Shown piece after piece: positions 9,501 to 17,632 of a stretch of 64,000 nt of DNA (within the stretch, counting starts at the first letter, position 1; each line of letters opens with the position of its first letter). Both the position numbers and the translations under genes were made by a program. This DNA is from Arenibacter echinorum (GTDB lineage Bacteria; Bacteroidota; Bacteroidia; Flavobacteriales; Flavobacteriaceae). The DNA lies in contig NZ_QLLN01000001.1 of the NCBI RefSeq assembly GCF_003259375.1, positions 287,360 through 351,359 of the forward strand, in the 5' to 3' direction. The notes under the pieces are model-generated. The model did no database searches, was not told the origin of the DNA, and saw nothing but the letters and a program-made list of their open reading frames with translations.

Positions 9501-10220
9501 GTCCAATTGATCCTGGGTCTCATAAAGCTCCGTAACAAATTTGGTATTCTCCACGGTTTCACTGGAAGGGTGGGTAGGGGTAATAAATAGTAAAATGTTT
9601 TGAAGATCCTTGCTCAGGATAAAACCATCCTTAAGGGTAAACTGATCCCCTATGCCCAAACCCCTTAGTTTTTTTAGGGCAATAAAAGAAATGCCTAGGG
9701 GGTCTTTCAGAATCATTTCCTTGGCAACTATGCCAGAAGGGGAAATTAATGTTCTGTAGTTTTTTTGTATTATTTTGGCAATGCTGTCCTGGTCGAGTTT
9801 TTTTGAGATGGTATTGTAATCCTCCCTATCCAGCAGCAGAGGGGCATTTTCATAGACAAACTCCAAGGTGTTCCCCAGATCTCCGTCATCTATTTTGCCC
9901 TGGATTTTTTTTATGTGTGAAGAAGATTTTTTGGAGATACTATCCAAAAAATCAGCTGCATAGCTTGTTAGTTCTTCAATAGGTACCCCTGGATCCCGCA
10001 CAATATTCACGATAATCTTATCCGAAAAATTTACCGATTTTAATACTTTTTGAACTTCCTCGGTCTTGCTATTGCTGGGTATGAGCTTGGTTATGTCTTC
10101 CTCAAATTCAATTTTAAAAGCAAAATATATAAGGATTAAAAACAGAGCCAAGAGACCAATGCCGGAAAGCAGTCTTTTCTTGGCCACATATTTATAAATC
10201 CTATATAAATAACTACCCAT
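6531..10220 (-). CDS. MMPL/RND exporter fused to PlsC-type acyltransferase and a methyltransferase-like tail
   Basis: This 1229-residue fusion has three parts. Residues about 1-810 form an RND/MMPL exporter with two repeats, each a large soluble loop plus about five membrane spans. Residues about 870-1050 form a PlsC-like acyltransferase with HTSFLD and FPEGTRSR motifs. The last 160 residues resemble a Rossmann methyltransferase (IIHLSKEYGQLDFLLSL, then YAYLADEE) but lack the GxGxG glycines, so the domain may be inactive. MMPL plus acyltransferase genes are usual in aryl-polyene loci, where they move and attach the pigment lipid. I chose the ATG at 10220, which overlaps the glycosyltransferase stop by 8 bases. 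An in-frame ATG at 10247 would add nine residues. Confidence 0.85.
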   Translation of the reverse strand: MGSYLYRIYKYVAKKRLLSGIGLLALFLILIYFAFKIEFEEDITKLIPSNSKTEEVQKVLKSVNFSDKIIVNIVRDPGVPIEELTSYAADFLDSISKKSSSHIKKIQGKIDDGDLGNTLEFVYENAPLLLDREDYNTISKKLDQDSIAKIIQKNYRTLISPSGIVAKEMILKDPLGISFIALKKLRGLGIGDQFTLKDGFILSKDLQNILLFITPTHPSSETVENTKFVTELYETQDQLDQMYTDRVKSEYYGATLIAVANAQQIKTDIRLTVTIALSILMGILILFYRKLTIPIILFAPTLFGATLSVAVLYLTRGKISAISLGIGSVLLGVTLDYSLHILTQIRNNPSVKTLYSDVSQPVIMSSITTALAFLCLLFLDSQALQDLGIFAAVSVIGSCIFALLFIPHVYRNTDNLNVKYTLLDKIASYNLHKNKWSIAILVGLLIASIFFHEKVIFNKDIAKLNYEPTALAQARERLDALTNMSSKSIYLAVYGEDREKVLQTNNTISQELDSLKNNGEILSFSSIGNLVLSQEKQQEKIELWKEFWNEDIIENTKKNLVESGTELGFKPNSFDKFYSFLNKDFRLLNIVDYSSAAALPIDDYFVTDNDFTTVTSLIKLKEGHEEKVKEIFRAYPKTLVIDRQEMNEMFLGNLKNDFNKLIGYSLGIVVLILFFFFRSFSLVLVTSIPILLTWWLTIGIMGMFHIEFNIFNIIISTFIFGLGIDYSIFITTGLLKEYGKGEKVLRTHRTSILLSAITTVLGIGVLIFAKHPALHSISLVSLIGILSAVFVAFTIQPLLFLLFIGSKEKRPISLRLLIHSVLSFGYYGSGGLLLSIWSVTFMKILPFKKKIKMKWFHKTISKFMKSVLYTNPFVSKKIINLSGEDFKKPAIIIANHTSFLDILAVGMLYPKIIYLVNDWVYKSPIFGKAVQLAGFYPVSEGIDNGLEHLRNKLAQGYSLMAFPEGTRSRTNKIRRFHKGAFYLAEKFNMDIVPVLIHGNSEVLPKGSFVIKDGSITVKILDRISPKDLGYGKNYRERNKGIAAHFRSEFQNLRNEVEGDTYFMRTILEDYRYKGDSIYRAVKNDLRNNSKIYALISKRIGSSDSIIHLSKEYGQLDFLLSLNAVDRKIYAYLADEEIRPIVKNSFIAQQIAKLTLTASIEEALAQPADIMIIDLEIQDLDSLAPKIKNNIRLLILVKDGAKLLERIILSTRFKNVFENDNLIILEKTKA

Positions 10221-11442
10221 TTTTAAGTGCAATTTTCTTTCTATCAAAAATATTCAAAATAATATAACCGCATATTCCCGTGGCAAAAGCTCCAATAAGG
10301 GAAAGGGTTATGCTGCCAATTATATAGGATTTTAAATGCTTTATGACTTCAAAATTGGCCCCTGCCTCCTCAAAAGTAAAATTAAACTCGTTACCTAAGA
10401 CCCAGTGGCCTATTTTAAGGCTGATATACAGCACAAAAGGTATAAAAGGAGGAAAGCTTACGTTGGAAAAAGCGAAGGCAATTGTCTTGTTCAGTTTAAA
10501 CAGTACCGCCAAAAAAATTACTATCAAGGTCTGGAACCCCCATAGGGGGGATAAGCCAATAAGTACTCCCAATGCTATGGACAGCGCTTTTTTTTCATGG
10601 GAATCGTTGCTGCCCAGAAAGTCTTCATGGAAAAACCTCTTAACTCCTTTTTTTTTTATTTTTCGAATTAAATCACGTGGAAAAATATAGAGAAGGGTCA
10701 GAATTACCAAGTAGGTGTTTAACAGGCTAATTCTTGAAAAATCGGTAAAGGGTCTAAAATGGGATACCCTTTCCGTAACATCATAGGTTACTTTTATGGG
10801 AATATTCTTCACTTCTATTCCGTTCCATGCAGCCTTCACGATTGCTTCGATTTCAAACTCGAATTTTTTTGTAAAGAATTTGATATCCTTTAAAGCCAGT
10901 ATGGGATATAGTCTATATCCGGATTGGGTGTCCTGTAGTTTAATTCCAGTTTCGACCCAAAACCAGAAATTGGAAAATTTGTTGCCAAAACTACTTTTTT
11001 TAGGAACGCCTTTTTGTCCCATATTTCTTGCTCCTATATACAGTACGTCTTTGGACGTTTCCTGGCTTAGGTTGCCAATAAGTACAGGTATATCATCCGG
11101 AAAGTGTTGACCGTCGGAATCAATAGTGATGGCAAAGTGGAAACCTAGTTCCAGAGCCAATTCAAAACCTTTTCTCAGAGCATATCCTTTGCCTATGTTA
11201 TGTGGAAAGGAAATAGTACGGATATTGGAAAATTTATCCAATATATCCGAAGTGGTATCGGTTGACCCATCATTTACTACTATAACATTTTGGGTGTATA
11301 GCAGCACCCCTTCCAGGACTTTTTTTAGGGTTTTATGATTGTTGTAGGTAGGTATTATCACACAGCATTTTAGCTGATCCATAGCTTTAGTTGTGGATGT
11401 AGTATGTTGTGACACGGTTTTAACGTAATTTGGTTGTTCCAT
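10213..11442 (-). CDS. GT2 glycosyltransferase with C-terminal DUF2062 membrane domain
   Basis: This 409-residue protein has a GT-A glycosyltransferase family 2 domain at about residues 25-240 (IPTYNNHKTL, NDGSTD, DSDG with D108 and D110). About 160 residues follow with three or four hydrophobic spans typical of DUF2062. The N-terminal part resembles dolichol/polyprenyl-phosphate sugar transferases. GT2-DUF2062 proteins accompany MMPL and acyltransferase genes in aryl-polyene loci and probably help assemble the membrane-anchored form. The sugar donor cannot be read from sequence. It overlaps the following MMPL fusion by 8 bases. Confidence 0.85.
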   Translation of the reverse strand: MEQPNYVKTVSQHTTSTTKAMDQLKCCVIIPTYNNHKTLKKVLEGVLLYTQNVIVVNDGSTDTTSDILDKFSNIRTISFPHNIGKGYALRKGFELALELGFHFAITIDSDGQHFPDDIPVLIGNLSQETSKDVLYIGARNMGQKGVPKKSSFGNKFSNFWFWVETGIKLQDTQSGYRLYPILALKDIKFFTKKFEFEIEAIVKAAWNGIEVKNIPIKVTYDVTERVSHFRPFTDFSRISLLNTYLVILTLLYIFPRDLIRKIKKKGVKRFFHEDFLGSNDSHEKKALSIALGVLIGLSPLWGFQTLIVIFLAVLFKLNKTIAFAFSNVSFPPFIPFVLYISLKIGHWVLGNEFNFTFEEAGANFEVIKHLKSYIIGSITLSLIGAFATGICGYIILNIFDRKKIALKNG

Positions 11443-11491
11443 CTTGTAGAAAAATACAAGATATGGTTCGCAAAAATAGCAATTACTGAAG

Positions 11492-11980
11492 TCAAAACCG
11501 TTGCTTTTCTTCAGTATTAAATCCTGTGGATTGTAATATATACGATTTCACAAAATCCTTGACCGCTTTAGAATTGGTCTTTTCGTAGTGGTTTAAAATG
11601 AAAGTTTTGTCCTCTTCGATGTTGGATCTGTATTTCAAAAACTTTGGGGAATTTTCCTGTATACTCAATCTTAGGCACCTAATTTCTATGTTTTCCGGTT
11701 TTTGGGATACCGCAAATTCCAGTAGTAAAACCCCACTTTTAAAAAGGTCCTTCCTTTCCGCATTATCCTTTGTGTATTTTGCCGTCAATGCAGAAACTGC
11801 ACCCTTGTAAGCTACCAATACAGTGTTATCTTCCTTGGAAACAGTTTCCAGTTTATCCCTTAAGGCCAGGGCCGATTCACGGTCGTTTGTGGCCAGGCTA
11901 AAATCTTTTCGAACCTGGTCTAGATCGGGTGTGAAAGGAGAAATGGAAATCACGAATAGAAGAAAACAGATAAGTTTCAT
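11492..11980 (-). CDS. Small secreted protein of unknown function
   Basis: This 162-residue protein has a short signal peptide (hydrophobic residues 3-15, little after it) and a mostly helical mature part rich in charged residues, ending FNTEEKQRF. I do not recognise a catalytic motif or named domain. The helical, TPR-like look and the LEFAVSQKPENIEIRCLRL segment would fit a scaffold or chaperone. It begins one base after the hotdog dehydratase gene and is therefore probably in the same transcript, so a role in pigment maturation or export is a guess from position. Confidence 0.7.
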   Translation of the reverse strand: MKLICFLLFVISISPFTPDLDQVRKDFSLATNDRESALALRDKLETVSKEDNTVLVAYKGAVSALTAKYTKDNAERKDLFKSGVLLLEFAVSQKPENIEIRCLRLSIQENSPKFLKYRSNIEEDKTFILNHYEKTNSKAVKDFVKSYILQSTGFNTEEKQRF

Positions 11981-12349
11981 TTACACCGCGCTTTTAAAGG
12001 TTGCACTTAGTTTTAGGGCAACTGTTTCCCCAAAGGTGGTTGTACTTTTTACCTTGATCAGACCGTCTATTTCAGAAAGGTTGATGTCTATTAAAAGTAT
12101 CGGATCCGTTTCAGGATTTATAATGGCCATGAATTTTACATTGGTGGCGACGGATAGAAATAAATCATGCCCAAGACTTTTTTCCGTTAATTCCTTTATG
12201 ATTTGAATCATACATACCCCTGGCATAATAGGCTTTCCTGGGAAATGGCCTTTAAAAATTTCATGCTTGGGGTTCAACTTGATTAGGGCCGATATGCCTT
12301 CCTCGTTTTTATTAAAAGTTTCTGTAGTATATAGTCCTTCTATTAACAT
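11981..12349 (-). CDS. ApeI/FabZ-like hotdog dehydratase subunit (His present, acidic residue replaced by Gln)
   Basis: This 122-residue hotdog-fold protein has the FabZ core motif GHFPGKPIMPG with the catalytic-type His35. The Glu or Asp that FabZ/FabA carry in the following helix is Gln49 here (MPGVCMIQ). That matches ApeI-type subunits, which work with an ApeP-type partner in aryl-polyene synthesis to dehydrate the 3-hydroxyacyl-ACP. Candidate partners are encoded at 23321 and 23782. I chose the ATG at 12349. An in-frame GTG at 12358 overlaps the preceding stop by 4 bases and would add three residues. Confidence 0.78.
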   Translation of the reverse strand: MLIEGLYTTETFNKNEEGISALIKLNPKHEIFKGHFPGKPIMPGVCMIQIIKELTEKSLGHDLFLSVATNVKFMAIINPETDPILLIDINLSEIDGLIKVKSTTTFGETVALKLSATFKSAV

Positions 12350-12354
12350 TTTGC

Positions 12355-12948
12355 TCACATATTAAATTTGTAGGCGAGTCCAATTTGGAATACCCTGTTC
12401 AATTGATTCTCCTCAGAATTGCCTCCATATTCTCCGGAGTCATTGAAATCCAGATCTATCAATCCTTGTTTATATCTCAATTCCAATGCCAATCCAAAAT
12501 CAAACTCATATCCAATTCCTCCAAATACGGCCAGATCAATAGGAGTGATTTCTAGATTTTCACCGTTATCGTTGATTAAGTTGATAAAATTGTCATCAAA
12601 ATTAACGTCTAGACTGGGACCCAAAATAAAGTGGAAACCCTGATTTTTACTAACAAAAAATTTATTGGCAAGGGTAATGGATACATAGTTAATATTTATG
12701 TCTTCCCCATTTCTATAGCTGGCATTGCCTCCCTGGTTGGAATATACAATTTCTGGTTGCATAGTGTAATTCTCTGTAAAACGGACAGCTAAAAACAATC
12801 CAGTGTATAATCCAGGTTTGTTATCCAGTCCGGAATTCAGGATCTTGGCGTTGTTCAAGCCCAATCTTATCCCTAGTTGCGATTTGCTTTGAGCAGCCAT
12901 GGTATAGGCAATGGTGAAGAGAAGACTTGCAAGCAGTAACTTTTTCAT
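12355..12948 (-). CDS. Outer-membrane beta-barrel (PorT-like) protein
   Basis: This 197-residue protein has a signal peptide ending TMAAQS. Alternating hydrophobic strands then run to a C-terminal VFQIGLAYKFNM, the aromatic-terminated last strand of small outer-membrane barrels. GIRLGLNNAKI near the mature N-terminus is typical of the PorT/OMP_b-brl_2 group in Bacteroidota. Barrels of this size usually have eight strands and can be structural or lipid-binding. Its place among the LolA-like carrier, the lipoprotein and the dehydratase suggests a role in anchoring or displaying the pigment at the outer membrane; this is inference. Confidence 0.8.
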   Translation of the reverse strand: MKKLLLASLLFTIAYTMAAQSKSQLGIRLGLNNAKILNSGLDNKPGLYTGLFLAVRFTENYTMQPEIVYSNQGGNASYRNGEDININYVSITLANKFFVSKNQGFHFILGPSLDVNFDDNFINLINDNGENLEITPIDLAVFGGIGYEFDFGLALELRYKQGLIDLDFNDSGEYGGNSEENQLNRVFQIGLAYKFNM

Positions 12949-12950
12949 TA

Positions 12951-13559
12951 TTATATGGCTTTTAAATCTATAGTTAATTTAATGTTTTTGTGCCGTATTT
13001 TAATTTCCCTTGCATGATCGTTTTCTATTTCTGTAAAAATATAGTCCGATTTCTCTTTGCTTCCTTTTGTTTCCAGTATTTTATTTAGCCGTTCATCTGC
13101 CGTGATGTAAAAGTAAGTGTTATTCTTTATTTTGGTCTCAAAGAACATGCTATCTCCCATTTTCTGGTAATGGTTCAAAATGTTGGGATTTTCACTGGTC
13201 AAAACAAATAAATCCTTCTTAAGCAGGTTAATAAGAATCTTTTTATTCATTTCACTAAGAATAAAATTAATTTTGAATTCGTTTTTGATGAACGAAAAAT
13301 CAAATAGTTTATTTCCCATTTCGGTTGTGAATACAACCCTATAGTGTTCTTGTCCCAGCTTTTTTATAGCAAATATTCCGCCAAAGGATTTCTCGGCGAA
13401 ATTAATTTTGGCCTTGTAGATATAATCCTTGGAAAGGTCGGAAAAGTAAGGATTGATTACAGTTGGCCTATTGCCGTTTATTCTTTCTAGATTATTTTTT
13501 TTTGGAAAGGAAGCACAGGCAAACAGCAAGAGGGTCAAGCTAATTAGTAAATACCTCAT
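12951..13559 (-). CDS. Lipoprotein of unknown function next to LolA-like carrier
   Basis: This 202-residue protein starts MRYLLISLTLLLFACASF with lipid-attachment Cys15. The rest is beta-rich with many short charged strands (KIRHKNIKLTIDL at the end), compatible with a LolB-like half-barrel. I do not recognise a specific family by motif. The gene overlaps the LolA-like gene by 20 bases, and a LolA-like carrier paired with an outer-membrane lipoprotein receiver is the standard layout for moving a hydrophobic cargo across the periplasm. The LolB-like role is inferred from that pairing. Confidence 0.7.
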   Translation of the reverse strand: MRYLLISLTLLLFACASFPKKNNLERINGNRPTVINPYFSDLSKDYIYKAKINFAEKSFGGIFAIKKLGQEHYRVVFTTEMGNKLFDFSFIKNEFKINFILSEMNKKILINLLKKDLFVLTSENPNILNHYQKMGDSMFFETKIKNNTYFYITADERLNKILETKGSKEKSDYIFTEIENDHAREIKIRHKNIKLTIDLKAI

Positions 13560-14169
13560 TGTCCAATGGTTTGTTGATCAGTCGGTCGTTAAAGACAATT
13601 CTAGTGAAATCATTGGTGGGTTCCACCATTTTAACCTCCATAACATCGGCCTTTTTCTTATCGAAAAACAAAATAAAAGAGGCGATATAACTTTTTATTT
13701 TTTCGTCTTTAGGGATAAAGATGACCTTGTAATAATTTGGGCTTTTAAAGTAGCTCATAGTGAAATCCGAATCTTGGAACAAGTTGCCCTTTACACTATT
13801 GACAATTAATTGATTTAGCTTTTTAAACAGGGCACTATTTCCCAGATCCATATTGCTTTTGGTTCCGGAATCGTTAATTGTTAATTTGTCGTCCTTAAAA
13901 ATGATACTGTATTTAAAGGGTTCTGTATACTCCCATTTTACCATGTTGGGAGCCTTAAAAGCCATTCTGCCCTGTGTAGTAATATCATTGGATAAAAAGT
14001 CCAGATGCTTATACTGTGTAAAATTGCTTTGTATAGTGTTCGTGGCCTTGGACGTCTCGTTTATCATGGCCTTGAGCTCTGCAATTTCGGCATTGTTCAT
14101 ATTGCTTTCTTGGGCGAACAATAGGGTTGTACGGGCAATTAGGACAATTAAAAATAATAGGTTACGCAT
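13540..14169 (-). CDS. LolA-like periplasmic carrier protein
   Basis: This protein of about 209 residues has a signal peptide (RNLLFLIVLIARTTLLFAQ) and the LolA pattern: FTQYKHLDFLSN, then GRMAFKAPNMVKWEYTEPFKYSII, the first strands of the LolA half-barrel. LolA family members carry lipoproteins or other lipids from inner to outer membrane. Dedicated LolA homologues occur in aryl-polyene loci and probably carry the pigment lipid. I chose the ATG at 14169, which gives an 8-base overlap with the deacetylase stop. An ATG nine bases further upstream is also in frame. Confidence 0.82.
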   Translation of the reverse strand: MRNLLFLIVLIARTTLLFAQESNMNNAEIAELKAMINETSKATNTIQSNFTQYKHLDFLSNDITTQGRMAFKAPNMVKWEYTEPFKYSIIFKDDKLTINDSGTKSNMDLGNSALFKKLNQLIVNSVKGNLFQDSDFTMSYFKSPNYYKVIFIPKDEKIKSYIASFILFFDKKKADVMEVKMVEPTNDFTRIVFNDRLINKPLDNEVFTN

Positions 14170-14938
14170 AGGCTTCAATATCTAACAATTGGTCTACAGT
14201 TACAGATTGCATTTTGTGCTGCTGTAAAAATAGCAATAACTGTTCCAATACTTCAACTGTTTTTTCACTACTGTCATGTAGTAGTATAATGTCGCCTTTC
14301 TTTATTTTATTGGTGATGCGTTTCAGGATTACTTTTTTTGATCTTTTGGTAGTGTCCAAAGATCGAATGTTCCAGCCCACCGTTTTTATTTCCAATTTTT
14401 TAACTGCTCTGCTTATACTGGGATTTGTTACCCCAAAGGCCGGTCTATATAATTTAGGGTTAAGACCGGTTACTTCTTTTATGGTAGCATTTGTTTTTTG
14501 GAGTTCCAATATTACTTTTTGTGTCCCAAAGAATCCAAATTTGTTGGAATGTGTGTAGGTATGGTTCCCAATAGTATGCCCGTTATCTACTATTTTCTGT
14601 GCAATTCCACCAAATAAGTTTACTTGTTGTCCCACACAAAAAAAAGATGCTCTGGCATTATATTTTTGAAGTAGTTCCAAAACTTTGGGCGTAAAGTTGG
14701 GGTGGGGACCATCATCAAAGGTAATGGCAACCAGATTATCGGGAATTTTATTGTTGAAATGCAGGGCAGGGAGATGATAATTCCAGCGGATGTGGAAGGA
14801 GCCAATAATAGTAAAAGTAACCCAAACAGCACCCAATAGTATATAGGCCCACCACTTGATTTCCCAAAAAACATCCAATACAAGAAGGGCGGCCAAAGCA
14901 ATGCTAAAAAGGCTATTTATTATAGGATACTTCAACAT
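14162..14938 (-). CDS. NodB-type polysaccharide deacetylase family protein
   Basis: This 258-residue protein has one or two N-terminal membrane spans (residues 8-48) followed by a NodB homology domain. TFDDGP is at 73-78, the HTxxH metal site at 126-130 (HTYTH), and a late LLHD motif is present. The domain uses a divalent metal to remove acetyl groups from N-acetylated sugars, and the enzyme would be membrane-anchored. Why it sits in a pigment locus is not clear from sequence; with the GT2 gene nearby, a sugar-containing intermediate is possible. It overlaps the chain-length-factor-like gene by 7 bases. Confidence 0.85.
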   Translation of the reverse strand: MLKYPIINSLFSIALAALLVLDVFWEIKWWAYILLGAVWVTFTIIGSFHIRWNYHLPALHFNNKIPDNLVAITFDDGPHPNFTPKVLELLQKYNARASFFCVGQQVNLFGGIAQKIVDNGHTIGNHTYTHSNKFGFFGTQKVILELQKTNATIKEVTGLNPKLYRPAFGVTNPSISRAVKKLEIKTVGWNIRSLDTTKRSKKVILKRITNKIKKGDIILLHDSSEKTVEVLEQLLLFLQQHKMQSVTVDQLLDIEAYA

Positions 14939-15996
14939 CGGCGAAGAAGGGTGAAACTATGGTTTTTACCTCTGTATTGATTGTACAGTAAAACAATTTC
15001 AAAGCCCTTGGTTTTAATTGTGTTTATGGCAACGGCACTTGGTATCTGCTGGGTCTTAAGAATTTTGGCTCCCAGCCAAAATCCAAATGCCGAAGCTGTG
15101 TTAAATTCACCACTTAGATGTTTGTAAACCACTTGCTGGGTGTTTTTAAAAGGTCCATTGGTAAGCTCAGTATAATAATTGTCGTAGTCAATGTCTCCAT
15201 TATTTCCACTGATCAGCACATCAATGTCGGTCGCGGATAGATTATTTTCCTTTAAATATGCCTCAAGATTGGCCAATAGATCTGATATAGCAAGGGTATT
15301 AAAGGTCTTTACTCCCAATACCTGGGCATAACTGGAATCTTGTTTTTTGTTGGACAACACAAAGAAATTGGCACCTTCCCCAAATACGGCGCCAGCGGTT
15401 TTGGAATTGAGCAACTCGTTGGAATTTATTTTTTCCGGTTTTATATGTTGTATTAGTTTATGTATGGCGTTGGTGTGTTCCCCGGATTCATCAACTCCAC
15501 CTACAAGTATGTTTTCCGCTTCCTTTAGTTCTAATTGCATTAAGGCATCAATGAGGGCCGATTCAAAGGAAACACTGCTATGTACGTAGGTGAAATTATA
15601 TCCCTTGCACCCAATGCCCAATGCTATCTGGCCTGCAACTGTATTATGGGTAGACTGTATAAACGAGGTAGGGGTAAGGAACTGCTCATTATTGTCCAAA
15701 ATGGCGGTTACAAATTTTTCGGAATCCCTAACACACCCCATTCCCGTTCCGGTAATAATGGCGTCTATATCTGTTAGATTTGCTTCCTCCAAGGCTATTT
15801 TAGAGGCAACGACCCCCATTTTTATACCCTTTGCCATTCTTCTAGCCGCTGCCGGGGGAATAAAATCCTTATAGTTGGGTTCTATTACCGGTATGATGTT
15901 GTCTTCATAGGTAGTTATTTCCTCCAAAAAATCATTGTTGTCAAATGTTTTTTGGGCAGATATGGAACCGATACTGTTAATATAAACTTTTTCCAT
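14932..15996 (-). CDS. Ketosynthase-like chain-length factor lacking the active-site Cys
   Basis: This 354-residue thiolase-fold protein aligns with ketosynthases, but the region that should read T-A-C-S-S reads VHSSVSF, placing Ser where the nucleophilic Cys should be. The later HGTAT-type histidine motif is also absent. That is the pattern of chain-length factors such as ApeC, which pair with a catalytic ketosynthase. The catalytic partner is very likely the ketosynthase immediately upstream at 16081, 84 bases away. Together they would extend the aryl polyene on ACP. Confidence 0.82.
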   Translation of the reverse strand: MEKVYINSIGSISAQKTFDNNDFLEEITTYEDNIIPVIEPNYKDFIPPAAARRMAKGIKMGVVASKIALEEANLTDIDAIITGTGMGCVRDSEKFVTAILDNNEQFLTPTSFIQSTHNTVAGQIALGIGCKGYNFTYVHSSVSFESALIDALMQLELKEAENILVGGVDESGEHTNAIHKLIQHIKPEKINSNELLNSKTAGAVFGEGANFFVLSNKKQDSSYAQVLGVKTFNTLAISDLLANLEAYLKENNLSATDIDVLISGNNGDIDYDNYYTELTNGPFKNTQQVVYKHLSGEFNTASAFGFWLGAKILKTQQIPSAVAINTIKTKGFEIVLLYNQYRGKNHSFTLLRRC

Positions 15997-16080
15997 TAGT
16001 TGTTGGGAATTCCGATTTCTAATATAATATCTAAAAGGATCAAATGGTCCAAATGTAAATATAACAATTCCTTCTTAAGC

Positions 16081-17277
16081 CTATTTTGAAAAAATAAGTG
16101 TGGAGCAATTTCCTCCAAACCCTAGGGAATTGGACAGAACGGTGTTTAATGCTTTTTCTTTTAAGGTGGTTTGCGGGATAAGGGAAAACTCTTTCATCGG
16201 AGTTTTAAAATTCAAATTGGGATAGATAATGTTGTTTTGAAGTGATAGTATGGCATACACCGCCTCTATTGCACCTGCTGCAGCCAAGGTATGCCCGGTA
16301 TAGGCTTTTGTTGAGCTGAATTCTGGAATTTCTTTTCCAAAAACACGGATAAGGGCCCGTCCTTCGGATAAATCATTGTTGCCCGTGGCGGTTCCATGGG
16401 CATTGATATAATCAATATCCTTTGGTTCCAGTCCAGCAACGGCAAGTGCTTTCTCCATGGCCAAAGTGGCACCGTCACCATTTTCGGATGAGGCCGTTTG
16501 GTGATAAGCATCGTTGGCATTGCCATATCCGACCACATATCCCAATACTTTTTTCTTTTCCTTTTTTACCAAGAAATCTGATTCCAACACCAAATAAGCT
16601 GCAGCCTCCCCTAAATTAAGTCCTTTTCTATTTTCGTCAAAAGGTGTATTGTAGGTATCGGACAGGATCATTAAGGTTTTAAAACCATTAATAGTGAATT
16701 TGGACAAACAGTCGGCACCACCTACAATTACCCTATCCAGTTTACCTGTTTTAATTAATCTTGCCCCAAACATTATTGCATTCGCAGCAGAGGAACAGGC
16801 AGTACTGATGGTCGTGACCAAGCTTTGGTCGATGCCCAATTGTTCCGCTATTTTTTCCGTAGAGTCCCCGGCATGGTGGCCTTCAATGTACTTTCTATTA
16901 TCTTCACTTTCCAAGTAATCGTAATAAAATTTTTCGGTCATATCCATGCCTCCAACACTGGTGGATGAAATAAGGCCAGTCCTGTAGTCTTTTATGTTGG
17001 TTATTTTGGCATCTGCAATGGCCTCTTTGGCGGCAACGGCTCCCAATAGGGCTGTTCTGGAGTAATTGTTGTCGGCACTCAAACCCAATTTTGCTTCCAA
17101 TTCCGCGTTGGTGAATTCAATTTCACCTACCATAATACTGCCTTTGTGGACGGTGTCTATTTTGGAAATATGGGATATTCCTGTTCTACCCTCTAAAAGT
17201 GAACTGTAATTCTCGGACACATTGTTTCCAATAGCCGAAATTATACCCATTCCCGTTATAGCTACTCCTGTGGACAT
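16081..17277 (-). CDS. Catalytic beta-ketoacyl-ACP synthase (ApeO-like, aryl polyene)
   Basis: This 398-residue FabF-type ketosynthase has all catalytic residues visible: Cys161 in STACSSAAN, a His in NAHGTATGNND and a His in YTGHTLAAAGAIE. It condenses malonyl-ACP with the growing acyl chain. Directly downstream lies a ketosynthase-like protein without the active-site Cys, so the two probably form a ketosynthase/chain-length-factor heterodimer. The acyl carrier protein at 17375 is 97 bases upstream and is the probable carrier. Confidence 0.9.
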   Translation of the reverse strand: MSTGVAITGMGIISAIGNNVSENYSSLLEGRTGISHISKIDTVHKGSIMVGEIEFTNAELEAKLGLSADNNYSRTALLGAVAAKEAIADAKITNIKDYRTGLISSTSVGGMDMTEKFYYDYLESEDNRKYIEGHHAGDSTEKIAEQLGIDQSLVTTISTACSSAANAIMFGARLIKTGKLDRVIVGGADCLSKFTINGFKTLMILSDTYNTPFDENRKGLNLGEAAAYLVLESDFLVKKEKKKVLGYVVGYGNANDAYHQTASSENGDGATLAMEKALAVAGLEPKDIDYINAHGTATGNNDLSEGRALIRVFGKEIPEFSSTKAYTGHTLAAAGAIEAVYAILSLQNNIIYPNLNFKTPMKEFSLIPQTTLKEKALNTVLSNSLGFGGNCSTLIFSK

Positions 17278-17374
17278 GAATTTTTTATTTTAAGGTATTG
17301 ATTTCCTTGGATGTGACCAATTTCTTCATTCAATGAATAAACACCTTGATATTGTACTGTCAAATGCAACGGAA

Positions 17375-17632
17375 TTATTTTGTGCGATGTTCAGCAATAT
17401 ATTTTGCCATAACTTCAATGGACTCAAATATTTTTTTTCCCTCTTTTGGGTCGGTAAGTTTAATTCCATAATCCTTGTCCAACATTACTATGAGTTCCAA
17501 TGCGTCAATGGAGTCCAGTCCAAGACCATCACCAAACAAGGAATCGTCATCTGCAATTTCATCAATTGCAATATCTTCCAAGTTTAATTGAGTAATAATT
17601 TTTTCCTTTAGTTCTTGTTTTAAATCGCTCAT
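17375..17632 (-). CDS. Acyl carrier protein (aryl polyene)
   Basis: This 85-residue acidic helical protein has the phosphopantetheine site GLGLDSIDALEL with Ser41. The usual D of the DSL motif is kept and Leu is replaced by Ile, as is common in polyketide carriers. It holds the growing aryl polyene as a thioester. Its start codon overlaps the stop of the preceding half-ketosynthase gene by four bases, so the two are translationally coupled. A second carrier at 27341 has the classical DSL and may serve the dialkylresorcinol branch or the starter; the division of labour is unknown. Confidence 0.92.
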   Translation of the reverse strand: MSDLKQELKEKIITQLNLEDIAIDEIADDDSLFGDGLGLDSIDALELIVMLDKDYGIKLTDPKEGKKIFESIEVMAKYIAEHRTK

